Positions 34,727 to 43,622 of a stretch of 64,000 nucleotides of DNA are shown here, piece by piece. The DNA is from JACRPI01 sp964385055 (lineage in GTDB: Archaea > Nanobdellota > Nanobdellia > Woesearchaeales > DSVV01), in the NCBI GenBank assembly GCA_964385055.1, contig CAYLMH010000003.1:4243-68242 (forward strand), given 5' to 3'. The translations under genes and the position numbers were made by a program. The notes under the pieces are model-generated. The model was given only the letters and a program-made list of their open reading frames with translations. It ran no database searches and was not told the origin of the DNA. Numbering within the stretch: the stretch's first letter is position 1; every line of letters starts with the position of its first letter.

Positions 34727-35662
34727 ATGCTTTTAATGAAGCAATGGAAAGGAAGACCAATTATTTCTATAAATGATTTTTCTCGAGATGAAATTATCGA
34801 TGTGCTGGAAACAGCAAAAAAATTAGAAAAAATCCCAAGAGAAGAGCGAGCAGCGCTTCTAAAAAATAATGTGGTCGCAACATTATTCTTTGAACCATCG
34901 ACAAGAACGCGATTAAGTTTTGAAAGTGCGGCTGTCCAGTTAGGCGCAAAAGTGATCGGCTTTGCAGATGCGAAAGTAAGCTCCGCAGCAAAAGGAGAAA
35001 CACTGCATGACACTATAAAAATGGTCGAGCAATACGCAGATATTATTGTCATGCGTCATCCGCAGGAAGGTGCCGCTCGTCTTGCAGCAGACATTACAAA
35101 AAAAATAGTGATCAATGCAGGAGACGGTGCAAATCAGCATCCCACACAAACATTTCTTGATCTCTATACAATAAAAAAAACACAAGGAAAACTCACTGGC
35201 TTGAAAGTCGCGTTAGTGGGGGATCTCAAATATGGGAGAACAGTACACTCGCTTGCAATTGCCCTTGCGCACTTCGGCTGTACGTTATATTTTATCTCTC
35301 CAGAAACACTACGCATGCCTGCGTCAATTTGTGAACAATTACAAAAAAGAAATATAACCTACGAGCATTATGAAAGAATAGAAGAAGTGCTCTCAAATGT
35401 TGACATCCTCTACATGACGAGAATCCAGAAAGAACGTTTTGGAGATCCAATGGAATATATGAAAGTGAAAGATGCATACATTCTGCAACCGCAATCACTG
35501 AGCAACGTAAAAAAGAATCTAAAAATTCTCCATCCGTTGCCAAGAGTAAATGAAGTGGTACAGGAAATTGATGCGCTGCCGTATGCAGGCTATTTTGAGC
35601 AGGCGGGAAATGGCGTGCTTGTTCGCCAGGCGCTTCTCGCCCTTGTCACAGGAAAGGTATAA
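34727..35662 (+). CDS. pyrB: Aspartate carbamoyltransferase catalytic subunit
   Basis: This enzyme joins carbamoyl phosphate and aspartate in pyrimidine synthesis. The 311-residue protein shows the carbamoyl phosphate loop FFEPSTRTRLSFESA, the 80s-loop Ser/Lys region VSSAAKGETLHDT, GDGANQHPTQTFLDLYT, and the aspartate-side HPLPRVNEV and NGVLVRQALLALV. A TATA-like box at 34704-34711 suggests a nearly leaderless start; ATG 34727 or 34736 are both possible. The regulatory chain gene pyrI follows after one base, so the two subunits are made together. Confidence 0.97.
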   Translation: MLLMKQWKGRPIISINDFSRDEIIDVLETAKKLEKIPREERAALLKNNVVATLFFEPSTRTRLSFESAAVQLGAKVIGFADAKVSSAAKGETLHDTIKMVEQYADIIVMRHPQEGAARLAADITKKIVINAGDGANQHPTQTFLDLYTIKKTQGKLTGLKVALVGDLKYGRTVHSLAIALAHFGCTLYFISPETLRMPASICEQLQKRNITYEHYERIEEVLSNVDILYMTRIQKERFGDPMEYMKVKDAYILQPQSLSNVKKNLKILHPLPRVNEVVQEIDALPYAGYFEQAGNGVLVRQALLALVTGKV

Positions 35663-35663
35663 A

Positions 35664-36119
35664 ATGAAAACAAAAAAAGTGTTGGAAGTTGCAGCAATTG
35701 AAAATGGTACTGTTCTGGATCATCTTCCTAGTGAAAAAGTGCTCAAGATTGTTGAAATTCTTGCATTGCATCGGGAAAGTAGAATCACGTTAGGGATGAA
35801 TCTGAAGAGTAAAAAGCAGGGGAAAAAAGGAATCATTAAGATAGAAGGGAGAGACCTTACAGAGGAAGAAATGAATAAGATTGCGATTCTTGCGCCAGAA
35901 GTGACAGTCAATCAAATAAAAAATTATGATGTTATAAAAAAGAAAAAAATTGTCTTGCGTGAGATTGAGCCAAACACGCTCCGTTGTAGTAATCCTAATT
36001 GTATTACAAACGCAGAGCCCGTGTCCACAAAATTCCATATTCTTGACAAAAATCCATTGAAAGTACGCTGTTATTTCTGTGAGCGTTCGATTGAAAAAGA
36101 AGAAATGATTTTTCTGTAA
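35664..36119 (+). CDS. pyrI: Aspartate carbamoyltransferase regulatory subunit
   Basis: The 151-residue chain starts MKTKKVLEVAAIENGTVLDH, the allosteric nucleotide-binding domain, with ITLGMNLKSKKQGKKGIIKIE, and ends in the zinc domain CSNPNCITN...CYFCERS, whose four Cys bind the zinc that joins it to PyrB. It lets the pathway respond to CTP and ATP. The gene begins one base after pyrB; the convergent RPA gene ends 9 bases beyond it. Confidence 0.97.
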   Translation: MKTKKVLEVAAIENGTVLDHLPSEKVLKIVEILALHRESRITLGMNLKSKKQGKKGIIKIEGRDLTEEEMNKIAILAPEVTVNQIKNYDVIKKKKIVLREIEPNTLRCSNPNCITNAEPVSTKFHILDKNPLKVRCYFCERSIEKEEMIFL

Positions 36120-36128
36120 AAGAAGAGT

Positions 36129-37139
36129 TCAAACCTGCGCTTTCTCTAATTCCTGCTGTAATCGAGAAATTTCTTCTTCAGGATTAATGTTAGTCTCCAC
36201 TTTGTTTGCGATAAATTCAAGACGAGCAAACATTTGGTTTTTGGTTACTCGTCCTGTTGTTTTGAGCATTTCTCCAAGAAGATCAGTTTTCAATTTTTCA
36301 AATGTCTCAGGGGCAGTTCTGTAAATTTGGATGTCTTCGTCTGTTTTTTTAAGCAACTGTTGGAGTTGTGTTCCAAAGAGGACAACACGAATGTTGCCGC
36401 TGCCATCATCAAGATAGACGTTCATCACGTAAGAAAATTCTGGTTTGACAACCCCGTGCTCAGGACATTGAAAGCCAACACCTTGCTCTTTGATTCGTTT
36501 CTTGCATGCAGGGCAGCGTTCAAAGAATTTCATGTCATAAACTTGCACAATCGTGCCAAGAAGTTCAACATTGTTTTGATTTTCTTCAAGCGCTTTAATC
36601 TGTTTTCGAAGGGCAGCTGTTGGTGCTTGTTGTGCAACAGCAGCAACAGTTTTTCCTTCAGGGTTCCGAACCAATTTCGTTCTTTCATTAAGATGGATTT
36701 CAAGTGCGCCTCTATTTTCCCGAACAGTGCCATCAATAACAGCAACAATATCATTTTCAACAAGGGGTTCCATCTCTTTCGTCTGATCATTCCAGCAGGT
36801 GATGCGAACAGAGCCTGTTTCGTCGGCAAGAATGAAAGAGCCGACTTTGCCGCTTCGCTCTCCTGATTGAAATGGTCGAATGTCAAATTTACGAGTCATT
36901 CGTCCAAGAACTTCTCCTGTGCGAAGCCCTGCGTAAATATCGCGGATTTTAAGTTTTACATCTGTTTGTGCAAGCTTAATGCCGAGTTCATTTGCAAGAA
37001 TATGTGCTGCGCCTTCTTTGGAAATAAGCCCAGAGAGTTGTTCCATCTTGACTTTTATTTGTTCGTCAATCTGTTCAGCAGTAAGATTTTTCTCTGTCTT
37101 TATCTTTTCAACAAGCTGTTCATAGGGGATTTTGATCAT
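36129..37139 (-). CDS. rpa: RPA large subunit, single-stranded DNA-binding protein
   Basis: The 336-residue protein has an N-terminal helical region (about 1-60), a first OB fold (RDIYAGLRTGEVLGRMTRKF, SGKVGSFILADETGSVRITCW), a linker, and a second domain with a zinc finger (CPAC...CPEHG near 210-230) and an OB fold (YVMNVYLDDGSGNIRVVLFG). This is the archaeal RPA1/RPA41 arrangement; it protects single-stranded DNA in replication and repair. Its likely partner is the OB-fold/winged-helix protein next to MCM. The end is a short coiled coil (EEEISRLQQELEKA). Confidence 0.9.
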   Translation of the reverse strand: MIKIPYEQLVEKIKTEKNLTAEQIDEQIKVKMEQLSGLISKEGAAHILANELGIKLAQTDVKLKIRDIYAGLRTGEVLGRMTRKFDIRPFQSGERSGKVGSFILADETGSVRITCWNDQTKEMEPLVENDIVAVIDGTVRENRGALEIHLNERTKLVRNPEGKTVAAVAQQAPTAALRKQIKALEENQNNVELLGTIVQVYDMKFFERCPACKKRIKEQGVGFQCPEHGVVKPEFSYVMNVYLDDGSGNIRVVLFGTQLQQLLKKTDEDIQIYRTAPETFEKLKTDLLGEMLKTTGRVTKNQMFARLEFIANKVETNINPEEEISRLQQELEKAQV

Positions 37140-37214
37140 AAAAAAAGAGAAGGACTAAAGATATAAAAAGGTGATGCTTGCGAGATGCCATCGACGTAAG
37201 GGGTCAAGTATTCA

Positions 37215-37781
37215 TTATTTCTGAGAACGTTCCAGTGCAGTGACAATTTTCATAACTGATTTTTTAAGATCATTTTTAGATCCAGTATTTGCAATAATAA
37301 AGTCTTGGTTCTGAAGAGCTTTCTGTACTTGTATCCGCTCAGTAATATCTTTTTTGCTCCATCGTGTTACCCGCTTTGCACAGAGAGGAAGGGGCGTAGT
37401 AATGAGGATAGTGCAATCAACAAAAGTGCCTAAAGCAAGTTCTCGCACTAATGCACAGTCAAGGACAGCATTTCTCCTTTCTTTTCTTATTTTTTTTATT
37501 TCCTGAAGCAGTTTTTCTCGTAATGGAGGATGCATAATGCCATTGAGCTTATTCAAAGTCTTTTTGTTGACAAATGCGTGTTTTGCAAGCAGAGCCCGAT
37601 CTATCTTCCCACGAGTAATAATCGTATCTCCAAACGCAGTAGTAAGGCGTTTGACAATGCGAGGATCCTCCAAAAGCGCATGTCCAGCAGTGTCCGCAGA
37701 AATCCGTTTCCAAGAGTGCGGAAAGAAGCTCGCCGCAGTTGTCTTTCCTGATCCCATAAACCCAGTAATTGCAATAATCAT
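37215..37781 (-). CDS. coaE: Dephospho-CoA kinase, bacterial CoaE type
   Basis: The 188-residue protein follows the CoaE pattern: P-loop ITGFMGSGKTTAASFF, RISADTAGHALLEDP, FGDTIITRGKIDRALLAKHAF, LNGIMHPPLREKLLQEI, VLDCALVRELA, then the lid CAKRVTRWSKKDITERIQVQ. It phosphorylates dephospho-CoA in the last step of coenzyme A synthesis. The start at 37781 (MIIAITG) is fixed by the P-loop position. Many archaea use an unrelated GTP-dependent enzyme instead. It is divergent from the protease gene and shares its promoter region. Confidence 0.85.
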   Translation of the reverse strand: MIIAITGFMGSGKTTAASFFPHSWKRISADTAGHALLEDPRIVKRLTTAFGDTIITRGKIDRALLAKHAFVNKKTLNKLNGIMHPPLREKLLQEIKKIRKERRNAVLDCALVRELALGTFVDCTILITTPLPLCAKRVTRWSKKDITERIQVQKALQNQDFIIANTGSKNDLKKSVMKIVTALERSQK

Positions 37782-37797
37782 AATGTCGTTATATTTA

Positions 37798-37812
37798 GAA
37801 AAGTATATAAAT
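37798..37812. promoter_or_regulatory. TATA box region shared by coaE and the protease gene
   Basis: AAGTATATAAATC reads as a TATA box in both directions. It lies 26 bases from the coaE ATG (37781), giving a leaderless message, and about 33 bases from the protease ATG (37840), which has AAGGAG just before it. Confidence 0.5.
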
Positions 37813-37839
37813 CTTCTTTCTGAAAAAAGAAGGAGTGCA

Positions 37840-40800
37840 ATGACGCAACAAAAAAAGAAGCTGCACAGTGTTTTCTTGAGTTTTTTTCTAGTTCTCTTGC
37901 TCACAATAGTGCTCCTTCCAGAGACCAGCGCAGCAGAGATCGATCCAGAAGTTGCTGCAGCGATCGAAAGCCAAGGCTCTGCAGAAGTCATTGTGTTTGT
38001 CGATGCGCCACTCAGCGAAGAGACGCAACTCCTTTTGAACCAGGAAGAATATATTTCTGGACAAGATATGCAAGTACTCAAAAAAGCGCTTAAAGAGAAA
38101 AAGAAGAACATCCAAAAGCAGCAGCAGAATGTCTTGCGGCAGATGAATATTGTTGAAGAAACAAATATTGATAGTGAACTGAGTTCTGCAGCATTAGAAA
38201 GTCAAGATATTGACATGGTTTTAGAAGAGAAATATTCCTACATCAATGCGTTCTCAGGCACGTTAACAAGAGAAGGATATGAGAAGCTACTCCATGACGA
38301 GCATGTGACAGGTATATACAAAAATGAAGAAGTCAAATTGTTGTTAGACACCGCAACAGGATTTGTGAATGCCCCGTTTAGTCAAACAATTTCCATCAGT
38401 GGTTCGACAATTAATGGGTCAGGTATTGGAATTTGTGTCGTGGATACAGGAGTCGACACCACGCATCCGAGTTTGCAAGGGACAATTGTTGATCAGTATT
38501 GTTATTGTTCACAAGGCACAGGCTGTTGTCCTAACGGAAAAACAGAAGATACAAGTGCAGCAGATGATAATGGGCATGGAACAGCAGTCATTGGAACAAT
38601 CGCATCGCAAGATCCGAGTTATCCAGGTGTTGCGCCAGGAGCGCAGATTATGGTGGTAAAAGCGTTTAGCAGCACAGGAAGCGCAACAACAGGAGATGTT
38701 CTGTCAGGAATTGCAAAGTGCTTGGAAAAAGCATCAACATACAACATCAAAGTGTTCAGCTTCAGTTTTGGAGGCACAACATATTCTTCTACGTGTGACG
38801 CAGATCCCCTTGCTTCTGTTGCGAATGAGTTAGTTGATCTTGGTTTTTTTGTGAGCGCGGCATCTGGAAATGGAGGAGAGAGCGCAAAAATAAGTAGCCC
38901 TGCATGTGGAACAAATGTGACCGCAGTGGGCGCGGTGTATGACAATGGAAGTACAGTTCCAGATACTGTTCCAAGTTTTAGTAATGCGAATGGTGCATTA
39001 GACTTACTTGCGCCAGGAGTAGGGATATGTACAACATCGATAAGTGGAAAAAGTTCATCGTCCTGTGCAAGTAAGAAGAGTGGTGTTTCAGAAGAAACAG
39101 CAGGTAAAAATTTTGGGCAATATTCAGGAACAAGTTTCTCTGCGCCGATGGTTGCAGGAGCAGCAGCGCTTGTTGCGCAGTATAAACAAGAAGAAGCAAA
39201 TATAGTGCTGAGCCCTTTAACAATAAACGATGTGTTGACCCAGTATGGAACAAGTGTTTTAGACAGCAGAAATGGAAAATATTTTCCACGTCTGAATATA
39301 GAGAATACATTGCGCAATATTGATGCAGCAGCGCCTGAAATAACTTTTGCAGCAGAAACACCAGAAGATGATGCAGCAGTAGAAAAAGGAGCAACTCTAA
39401 ACATTTCAATAACAGGAGCAGATGCAGTAAACAACGTGAGTAATTGTATACTCAATTATAATGGATCAAACACATCGATGGCTATGACTTCTTCAGGAAG
39501 AACTGCACAATGCAGTGCGCAGATCACTGCAGTAGTAACAAGCGAGTATACAATTTACGCAGAAGATGCGAATGGAAACAGAGCAACAGCAACACGATCA
39601 TTTGTCGTCTCCAGCAATCCACCAGTTATTGAAAGCTACAGTCCAGAAAGTACATCACTTGCACGTATTATTCCAGAAACGCAAATATTCATGCTCACTG
39701 CAACTGATAGTGATAATGATACGCTAACATATACATGGAAAGTCGATGGCACAGAAGTAGGAACAAGCACAGAGTATTTGTTCAGCTCTGAAAGTTATGG
39801 TGTTGGAACACATACAGTCATCGCCCAAGTACACGATGATGTTTCCACAAGAGAACAGGTATGGAATGTCTCTGTGACAGAGCGCCATGCGCCAACAGCA
39901 ACAAACGTAACGATCACTCCTCCAGAAGCGTATAGAAATGTATCATTAACATGTGCATACGAATACAATGATATCGATAACGATCAAGAAAATGGAACAA
40001 GCATGACATGGTACAAAAATAATGCGCTCCAGAACATTTCCAATACTACCGTTCCCGTAGAACTTCTTGTTGTTGATGATTTCTGGAATTGCAGCGTCAC
40101 GCCATCTGATGGAGTGTTAGAAGGAGAAGTAGCAATCTCTTCTGCGACAATAATTCAAAATAGGCTCCCTGCATTGAGTATGACCGGAACAACAACAGTA
40201 TATGAAACAGAGAACATCGTGCTCACAATAGAAGCAGGAGACAGTGATGGAGATCCTATTACTGTTGCACTAAATAACTCCCAATTCACACAAAATGGAA
40301 CAAACTACACCATGCAGACAACGCTGAGTTCCGCAGGAACATATACGCTTTCAGTGACCGCAACAGATGCGTATAATACAACAACAGAAGAATTCTCCTA
40401 CACAGTCACTAACGCAGAAGATAAAGATAGTGATGAGATTCCTGATTTCAAAGATGAGGATGATGACAATGATGGAATTTTCGATACTGAAGACAAAGTT
40501 CAGGGAACTCCAACATTGATGAATTATGTAAATCTCACCATTGAAATAAATGGATCCACAAACACAACAGGCAATTTCACAGAGGTCCTTCCCGTTTCTT
40601 TACTTTTAGACCAAACAACAAATATGACGTTCTTCCATAATTTTTCAGAAAGCAATCTCCTCCTTAATGCAGTAGTCTTTGAAAATGCAAATACAAGCGA
40701 AGGAAATATTCTCATTCACAATTTGACTGCGGTAAATAAAACAATAAGTATTCCTGATAGAAATGCAAGTACAACAGCAGTGTGTGTGTACGACGTTGCA

Positions 40801-41574
40801 GATCCAGCAAGAGAAGCAATAACTGCTTCGTGTAATGGAACTGCGCAGTATCTTGTACCCTGCAATGGAACAATAACAAATGGATACAGTTGCACTGACA
40901 GCGGCACCACATACACGATTACAGGACTTCAGCATTCTGGTGTTCTAGAAATGTGTGTAGATAACGACAGCGATGGATATGGAACAGGCTGTGTCTTAGG
41001 AAATGATTGTAATGATAATGCAGCAACAGTTTCTCCTGCAGCAACAGAGATTGCAGATAATGGTGTGGATGATAACTGTGATGGAACAGCATATACAACG
41101 CCAGTACAGCAGCCAGTAGAAGAAGAAGAGCCTGCAGCAGCAACAGGCGGCGGTGGTGGTGGAGGTCCAGGTCCAACAACAAGCGATGAAGGAACAGGAG
41201 CAACAGAGACAGCAGGAGAAGCAACAAGTGCTGCAACAGCAGAAACGCAAGCAGAAAATGCAGAAACAAAACAAGAAACAGCTGCTGAAGAAACAGCTTC
41301 TTTAGGCGCACAAGCAGCACAACAAACAAATGAAGCACGAGGAACAGAACAAGCAAATTCTGTCTTTACATTAACAGGTGCAGCAGTGACAGATCTTGTG
41401 AATGGTGATATTTCATATGGATCTGTGGGAAGTGCAGCAGTAGGTATTTTCATTCTTGGTGGTCTTATCTTTGGTGCGTCACGAATGTTTAGAAAGAAAA
41501 AAACAAAAGCAACAATTGCAGTAAAAGAACATCTTACTGATATCTATGAAGGAATAAAAGATTTGTTTAGGTAA
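37840..41574 (+). CDS. Membrane-anchored subtilisin-like (S8) serine protease
   Basis: The 1244-residue protein has a signal peptide, an I9-like propeptide (about 30-165), and an S8 domain with the full triad: VVDTGVDTTHPSL (Asp), DDNGHGTAVIGT (His), AASGNGG (oxyanion Asn) and SGTSFSAPMVAGAAALV (Ser). Several Ig-like domains follow, then calcium-type repeats (DKDSDEIPDFKDEDDDNDG and a Cys-containing DNDSDGYGTGC...DCNDN, DDNCDG segment like the MopE metal motif), a Gly/Thr/Ala/Glu-rich linker, and a C-terminal helix (VGIFILGGLIFGA) with basic stop FRKKK. It should act outside the cell, tethered to the membrane. RBS AAGGAG precedes the ATG. Confidence 0.93.
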   Translation: MTQQKKKLHSVFLSFFLVLLLTIVLLPETSAAEIDPEVAAAIESQGSAEVIVFVDAPLSEETQLLLNQEEYISGQDMQVLKKALKEKKKNIQKQQQNVLRQMNIVEETNIDSELSSAALESQDIDMVLEEKYSYINAFSGTLTREGYEKLLHDEHVTGIYKNEEVKLLLDTATGFVNAPFSQTISISGSTINGSGIGICVVDTGVDTTHPSLQGTIVDQYCYCSQGTGCCPNGKTEDTSAADDNGHGTAVIGTIASQDPSYPGVAPGAQIMVVKAFSSTGSATTGDVLSGIAKCLEKASTYNIKVFSFSFGGTTYSSTCDADPLASVANELVDLGFFVSAASGNGGESAKISSPACGTNVTAVGAVYDNGSTVPDTVPSFSNANGALDLLAPGVGICTTSISGKSSSSCASKKSGVSEETAGKNFGQYSGTSFSAPMVAGAAALVAQYKQEEANIVLSPLTINDVLTQYGTSVLDSRNGKYFPRLNIENTLRNIDAAAPEITFAAETPEDDAAVEKGATLNISITGADAVNNVSNCILNYNGSNTSMAMTSSGRTAQCSAQITAVVTSEYTIYAEDANGNRATATRSFVVSSNPPVIESYSPESTSLARIIPETQIFMLTATDSDNDTLTYTWKVDGTEVGTSTEYLFSSESYGVGTHTVIAQVHDDVSTREQVWNVSVTERHAPTATNVTITPPEAYRNVSLTCAYEYNDIDNDQENGTSMTWYKNNALQNISNTTVPVELLVVDDFWNCSVTPSDGVLEGEVAISSATIIQNRLPALSMTGTTTVYETENIVLTIEAGDSDGDPITVALNNSQFTQNGTNYTMQTTLSSAGTYTLSVTATDAYNTTTEEFSYTVTNAEDKDSDEIPDFKDEDDDNDGIFDTEDKVQGTPTLMNYVNLTIEINGSTNTTGNFTEVLPVSLLLDQTTNMTFFHNFSESNLLLNAVVFENANTSEGNILIHNLTAVNKTISIPDRNASTTAVCVYDVADPAREAITASCNGTAQYLVPCNGTITNGYSCTDSGTTYTITGLQHSGVLEMCVDNDSDGYGTGCVLGNDCNDNAATVSPAATEIADNGVDDNCDGTAYTTPVQQPVEEEEPAAATGGGGGGGPGPTTSDEGTGATETAGEATSAATAETQAENAETKQETAAEETASLGAQAAQQTNEARGTEQANSVFTLTGAAVTDLVNGDISYGSVGSAAVGIFILGGLIFGASRMFRKKKTKATIAVKEHLTDIYEGIKDLFR

Positions 41575-41578
41575 CACA

Positions 41579-42034
41579 ATGCGCGCGCCAACGCATCTCC
41601 TTTTTGCAGTTGTTTGTTTTCTAATATACAGCAGTTATTATGACATAACATATCCTCTCTTATTCATCAGCATTGTTCTTTTTATGACCTTGTTTGTAGA
41701 CATAGATGAGCCAGACTCAAAAATAGGAAAGTTCTTTTGGCCTGTTGCGCAGAGTATCAAATGGGTGCTTGGGCATCGAGGATTGTTGCACAGTCTTATT
41801 CCTCCGTTGTTATTATTTTTGATCTGTAAGTTTATTGGATGGAATGAAATCGCAGTTGCGGCATTTATTGGGTATGGTGCGCACCTTGTTGCAGATATGC
41901 TGACACCGCATGGTGTCTATCTTCTCTATCCTATCCCTTGGAGAATTCGCGGACCAATTCGTGTAGGTTCTTTTGGAGAATATATGTTTGCGGGCATGCT
42001 TCTTGTGGTAATTGCAATCAAGCTGCTTCTTTGA
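41579..42034 (+). CDS. Metal-dependent membrane hydrolase, YdjM/DUF457 family
   Basis: The 151-residue protein has four or five transmembrane helices and the family's metal-binding signatures: an early APTHLL, LGHRGLLHSL and GYGAHLVADMLTPHGVYLLYP. Members of this family are membrane-bound and linked to phospholipid or cell-envelope hydrolysis; the substrate is unknown. It starts 4 bases after the protease stop and is probably cotranscribed with it. It overlaps the convergent gene by 17 bases. Confidence 0.85.
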   Translation: MRAPTHLLFAVVCFLIYSSYYDITYPLLFISIVLFMTLFVDIDEPDSKIGKFFWPVAQSIKWVLGHRGLLHSLIPPLLLFLICKFIGWNEIAVAAFIGYGAHLVADMLTPHGVYLLYPIPWRIRGPIRVGSFGEYMFAGMLLVVIAIKLLL

Positions 42035-42857
42035 AGACATCAGCTGGTTCTGGAGGAGATTCTTGCTGCACCTGATACACAAGAGAAGAAACGCTGTGAA
42101 GAATTTGATTTGCATCCTGATCCGCTTGTTTCCAGTCTGTTTCTAGTTCTCCTAATGCGCGTTGAATTGCTGCAGTAACTGCCGCAATGTCTTGCTGATG
42201 GATCTTGCCAGTGCCAAGCTGTACTTCTTTCTGAAGCGTCGTCATGACGTGTTGTTGTGCGCGAGTAAGTTTTGCTTGGATAAGTTGTTTGACTTCTGCC
42301 GCAAGCCCTTCACGTATGCCAGCGCCAAGAGCAAAGAGTTGTTGGTACGAACAGGAGTTATATAATCCCTCAACCTCTTGAAGCTCTTTTTTAATTCCTT
42401 CAGTGCTGGAGGTCTGTTCTTGTTTCAAATAATCCGCGTATTCTTTAATAGAATTGTAAATTTGGTTTGCCTGATGTTGTTTAATGAGGACCACAAACGT
42501 TGCGAGAGGAATCATATTGAAAAAAAATTCAAATCCTTCTCCAATGCCCGGAATCAAAGAAAGCCCAAAATTTGCAGCTTCTGCGAGAAACAAAAGCGCC
42601 CAGCCTGTGCCAACCTGTTGTCTGTATTTGAGAAACATAAAGACTGCTCCAATCCAGTCTCCGACATCAAGGCCTGTCACGCCAATGCCAAGAAGTTCAT
42701 CCCCAAAAGAAAGACCTGCGTCAATGCCATAATCAAAAAACAGCGAAGTGCCTAATGCTCTAATGTACGAACGCAACGAATAGACAAGTGCGAGAACAAA
42801 GAATGCGCAAATGAGCCAAAAGGAAGGATTGCTAATAATATCTCCTAATGTTGCCAT
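42018..42857 (-). CDS. Membrane protein with a long helical C-terminal domain
   Basis: The 279-residue protein has an N-terminal membrane helix (FWLICAFFVLALVYSLRSYI), further hydrophobic stretches to about residue 130 with Gly-rich turns (GIGVTGLDVGDWIGAVFMFL, SLIPGIGEGF), and then a 150-residue charged, Gln-rich helical part likely to form coiled coils in the cytoplasm. I do not recognise the family. It is alone on its strand between the DUF457 gene and the regulator-like gene. Confidence 0.65.
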   Translation of the reverse strand: MATLGDIISNPSFWLICAFFVLALVYSLRSYIRALGTSLFFDYGIDAGLSFGDELLGIGVTGLDVGDWIGAVFMFLKYRQQVGTGWALLFLAEAANFGLSLIPGIGEGFEFFFNMIPLATFVVLIKQHQANQIYNSIKEYADYLKQEQTSSTEGIKKELQEVEGLYNSCSYQQLFALGAGIREGLAAEVKQLIQAKLTRAQQHVMTTLQKEVQLGTGKIHQQDIAAVTAAIQRALGELETDWKQADQDANQILHSVSSLVYQVQQESPPEPADVFKEAA

Positions 42858-42901
42858 GAGAATATTTCTGTAAAACCACTATATTAATGTTCCTTAAAAT
42901 C

Positions 42902-43462
42902 TTATAGGCAATACTTTCCTTCTTTTTCTTTAATCTTGCCTTCTTTCACGAGAATGTTGACAAACTTCTTAATGTGTTCCTCAGGCATCCCTGCGCGTTT
43001 GCTGATTTCAAGTAATGTTTTTGGTCCAGATTCAAGAGTGGATATAACCACGTTGCGTGCAAGGGTTAGTCCATTCTGTTTGACGACTTTGTTTTCCGCA
43101 GAAAGATTTTTGATAAGCATATCGAATTTGTGTAATCGTGCTTGAAGATCATTCAAATAATCAGTAAAATCATTTGCGCTATACACAAGTTCTGTTGGCT
43201 CATACACTTCGATTGAGCTTGGCATGTAATCAAAGCAGAAATACGTCATCGTAGGAAGATCATGAAATCCGAGGTCCAATTCTGCAAAAACACTAAAGAG
43301 GGTATTCACTTCTTTTGGCTCTTCATATTCCACATTGTACACAGTAATCTTTTTCTCTTCTTTCTTGAGTTTTTCAATGTAGAGGCGCAATGTCTCTTGA
43401 ATATGTTCTTTTGGAGCGCCGAGCATTTCAATAACAACTCGTGCTTTGATGATGTCTTTCAT
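42902..43462 (-). CDS. Conserved protein with C-terminal winged helix
   Basis: The first 110 residues (MKDIIKARVVIEMLGAPKEH, then a beta strand ITVYNVEYEEP) form an alpha/beta domain. Residues 110-186 (RNVVISTLESGPKTLLEISK, RAGMPEEHIKKFVNILVKEG) look like a winged helix that could bind nucleic acid. I do not know the function. The ATG at 43462 is preceded by an unusually long structured leader (next entry), which suggests control of translation or transcription. Confidence 0.7.
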   Translation of the reverse strand: MKDIIKARVVIEMLGAPKEHIQETLRLYIEKLKKEEKKITVYNVEYEEPKEVNTLFSVFAELDLGFHDLPTMTYFCFDYMPSSIEVYEPTELVYSANDFTDYLNDLQARLHKFDMLIKNLSAENKVVKQNGLTLARNVVISTLESGPKTLLEISKRAGMPEEHIKKFVNILVKEGKIKEKEGKYCL

Positions 43463-43622
43463 ACTGACGATACCACCATTGAAAATAATGGTGGTTTACC
43501 TCCCTGTCCACGTCCTGTGGTAGAGTCAGTGCTCAAGAACCACTGGACGCATTAATTCATGCCCCTGGTCTTTGACCTATGGTTCATGACAGAGAGAAGA
43601 AAAGGGCGTTGTTTTATATAGC
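43463..43622 (-). promoter_or_regulatory. Structured 5' leader with a tiny upstream frame
   Basis: On the minus strand a TATA-like GCTATATAAAAC (43611-43622) overlaps the end of the upstream gene. An ATG 29 bases on (43587) opens an 11-codon frame (MNHRSKTRGMN). Several hairpins follow: GGTC-AAA-GACC, CAGTG...CACTG and CCAC...GTGG. A GGGAGGT ribosome site is then separated from the true ATG by a perfect hairpin CCACCATT-ATTTTC-AATGGTGG (43474-43495 area). The loop-out would bring the ribosome site close to the ATG. A small structured RNA is an alternative. Confidence 0.45.

Noticed and set aside
37782..38111. Upstream extension of coaE on the minus strand
   Set aside because: The P-loop begins four residues after the ATG at 37781, and the extension would run into the start of the protease gene.
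40919..41356. Leu- and His-rich frames opposite the protease linker
   Set aside because: They mirror the repetitive Gly/Thr/Ala/Glu codons of the protease linker and show no protein-like composition.
43474..43600. tRNA or C/D-box RNA in the structured leader
   Set aside because: No cloverleaf with a T-arm can be formed, and no correctly spaced C and D boxes are present on either strand.
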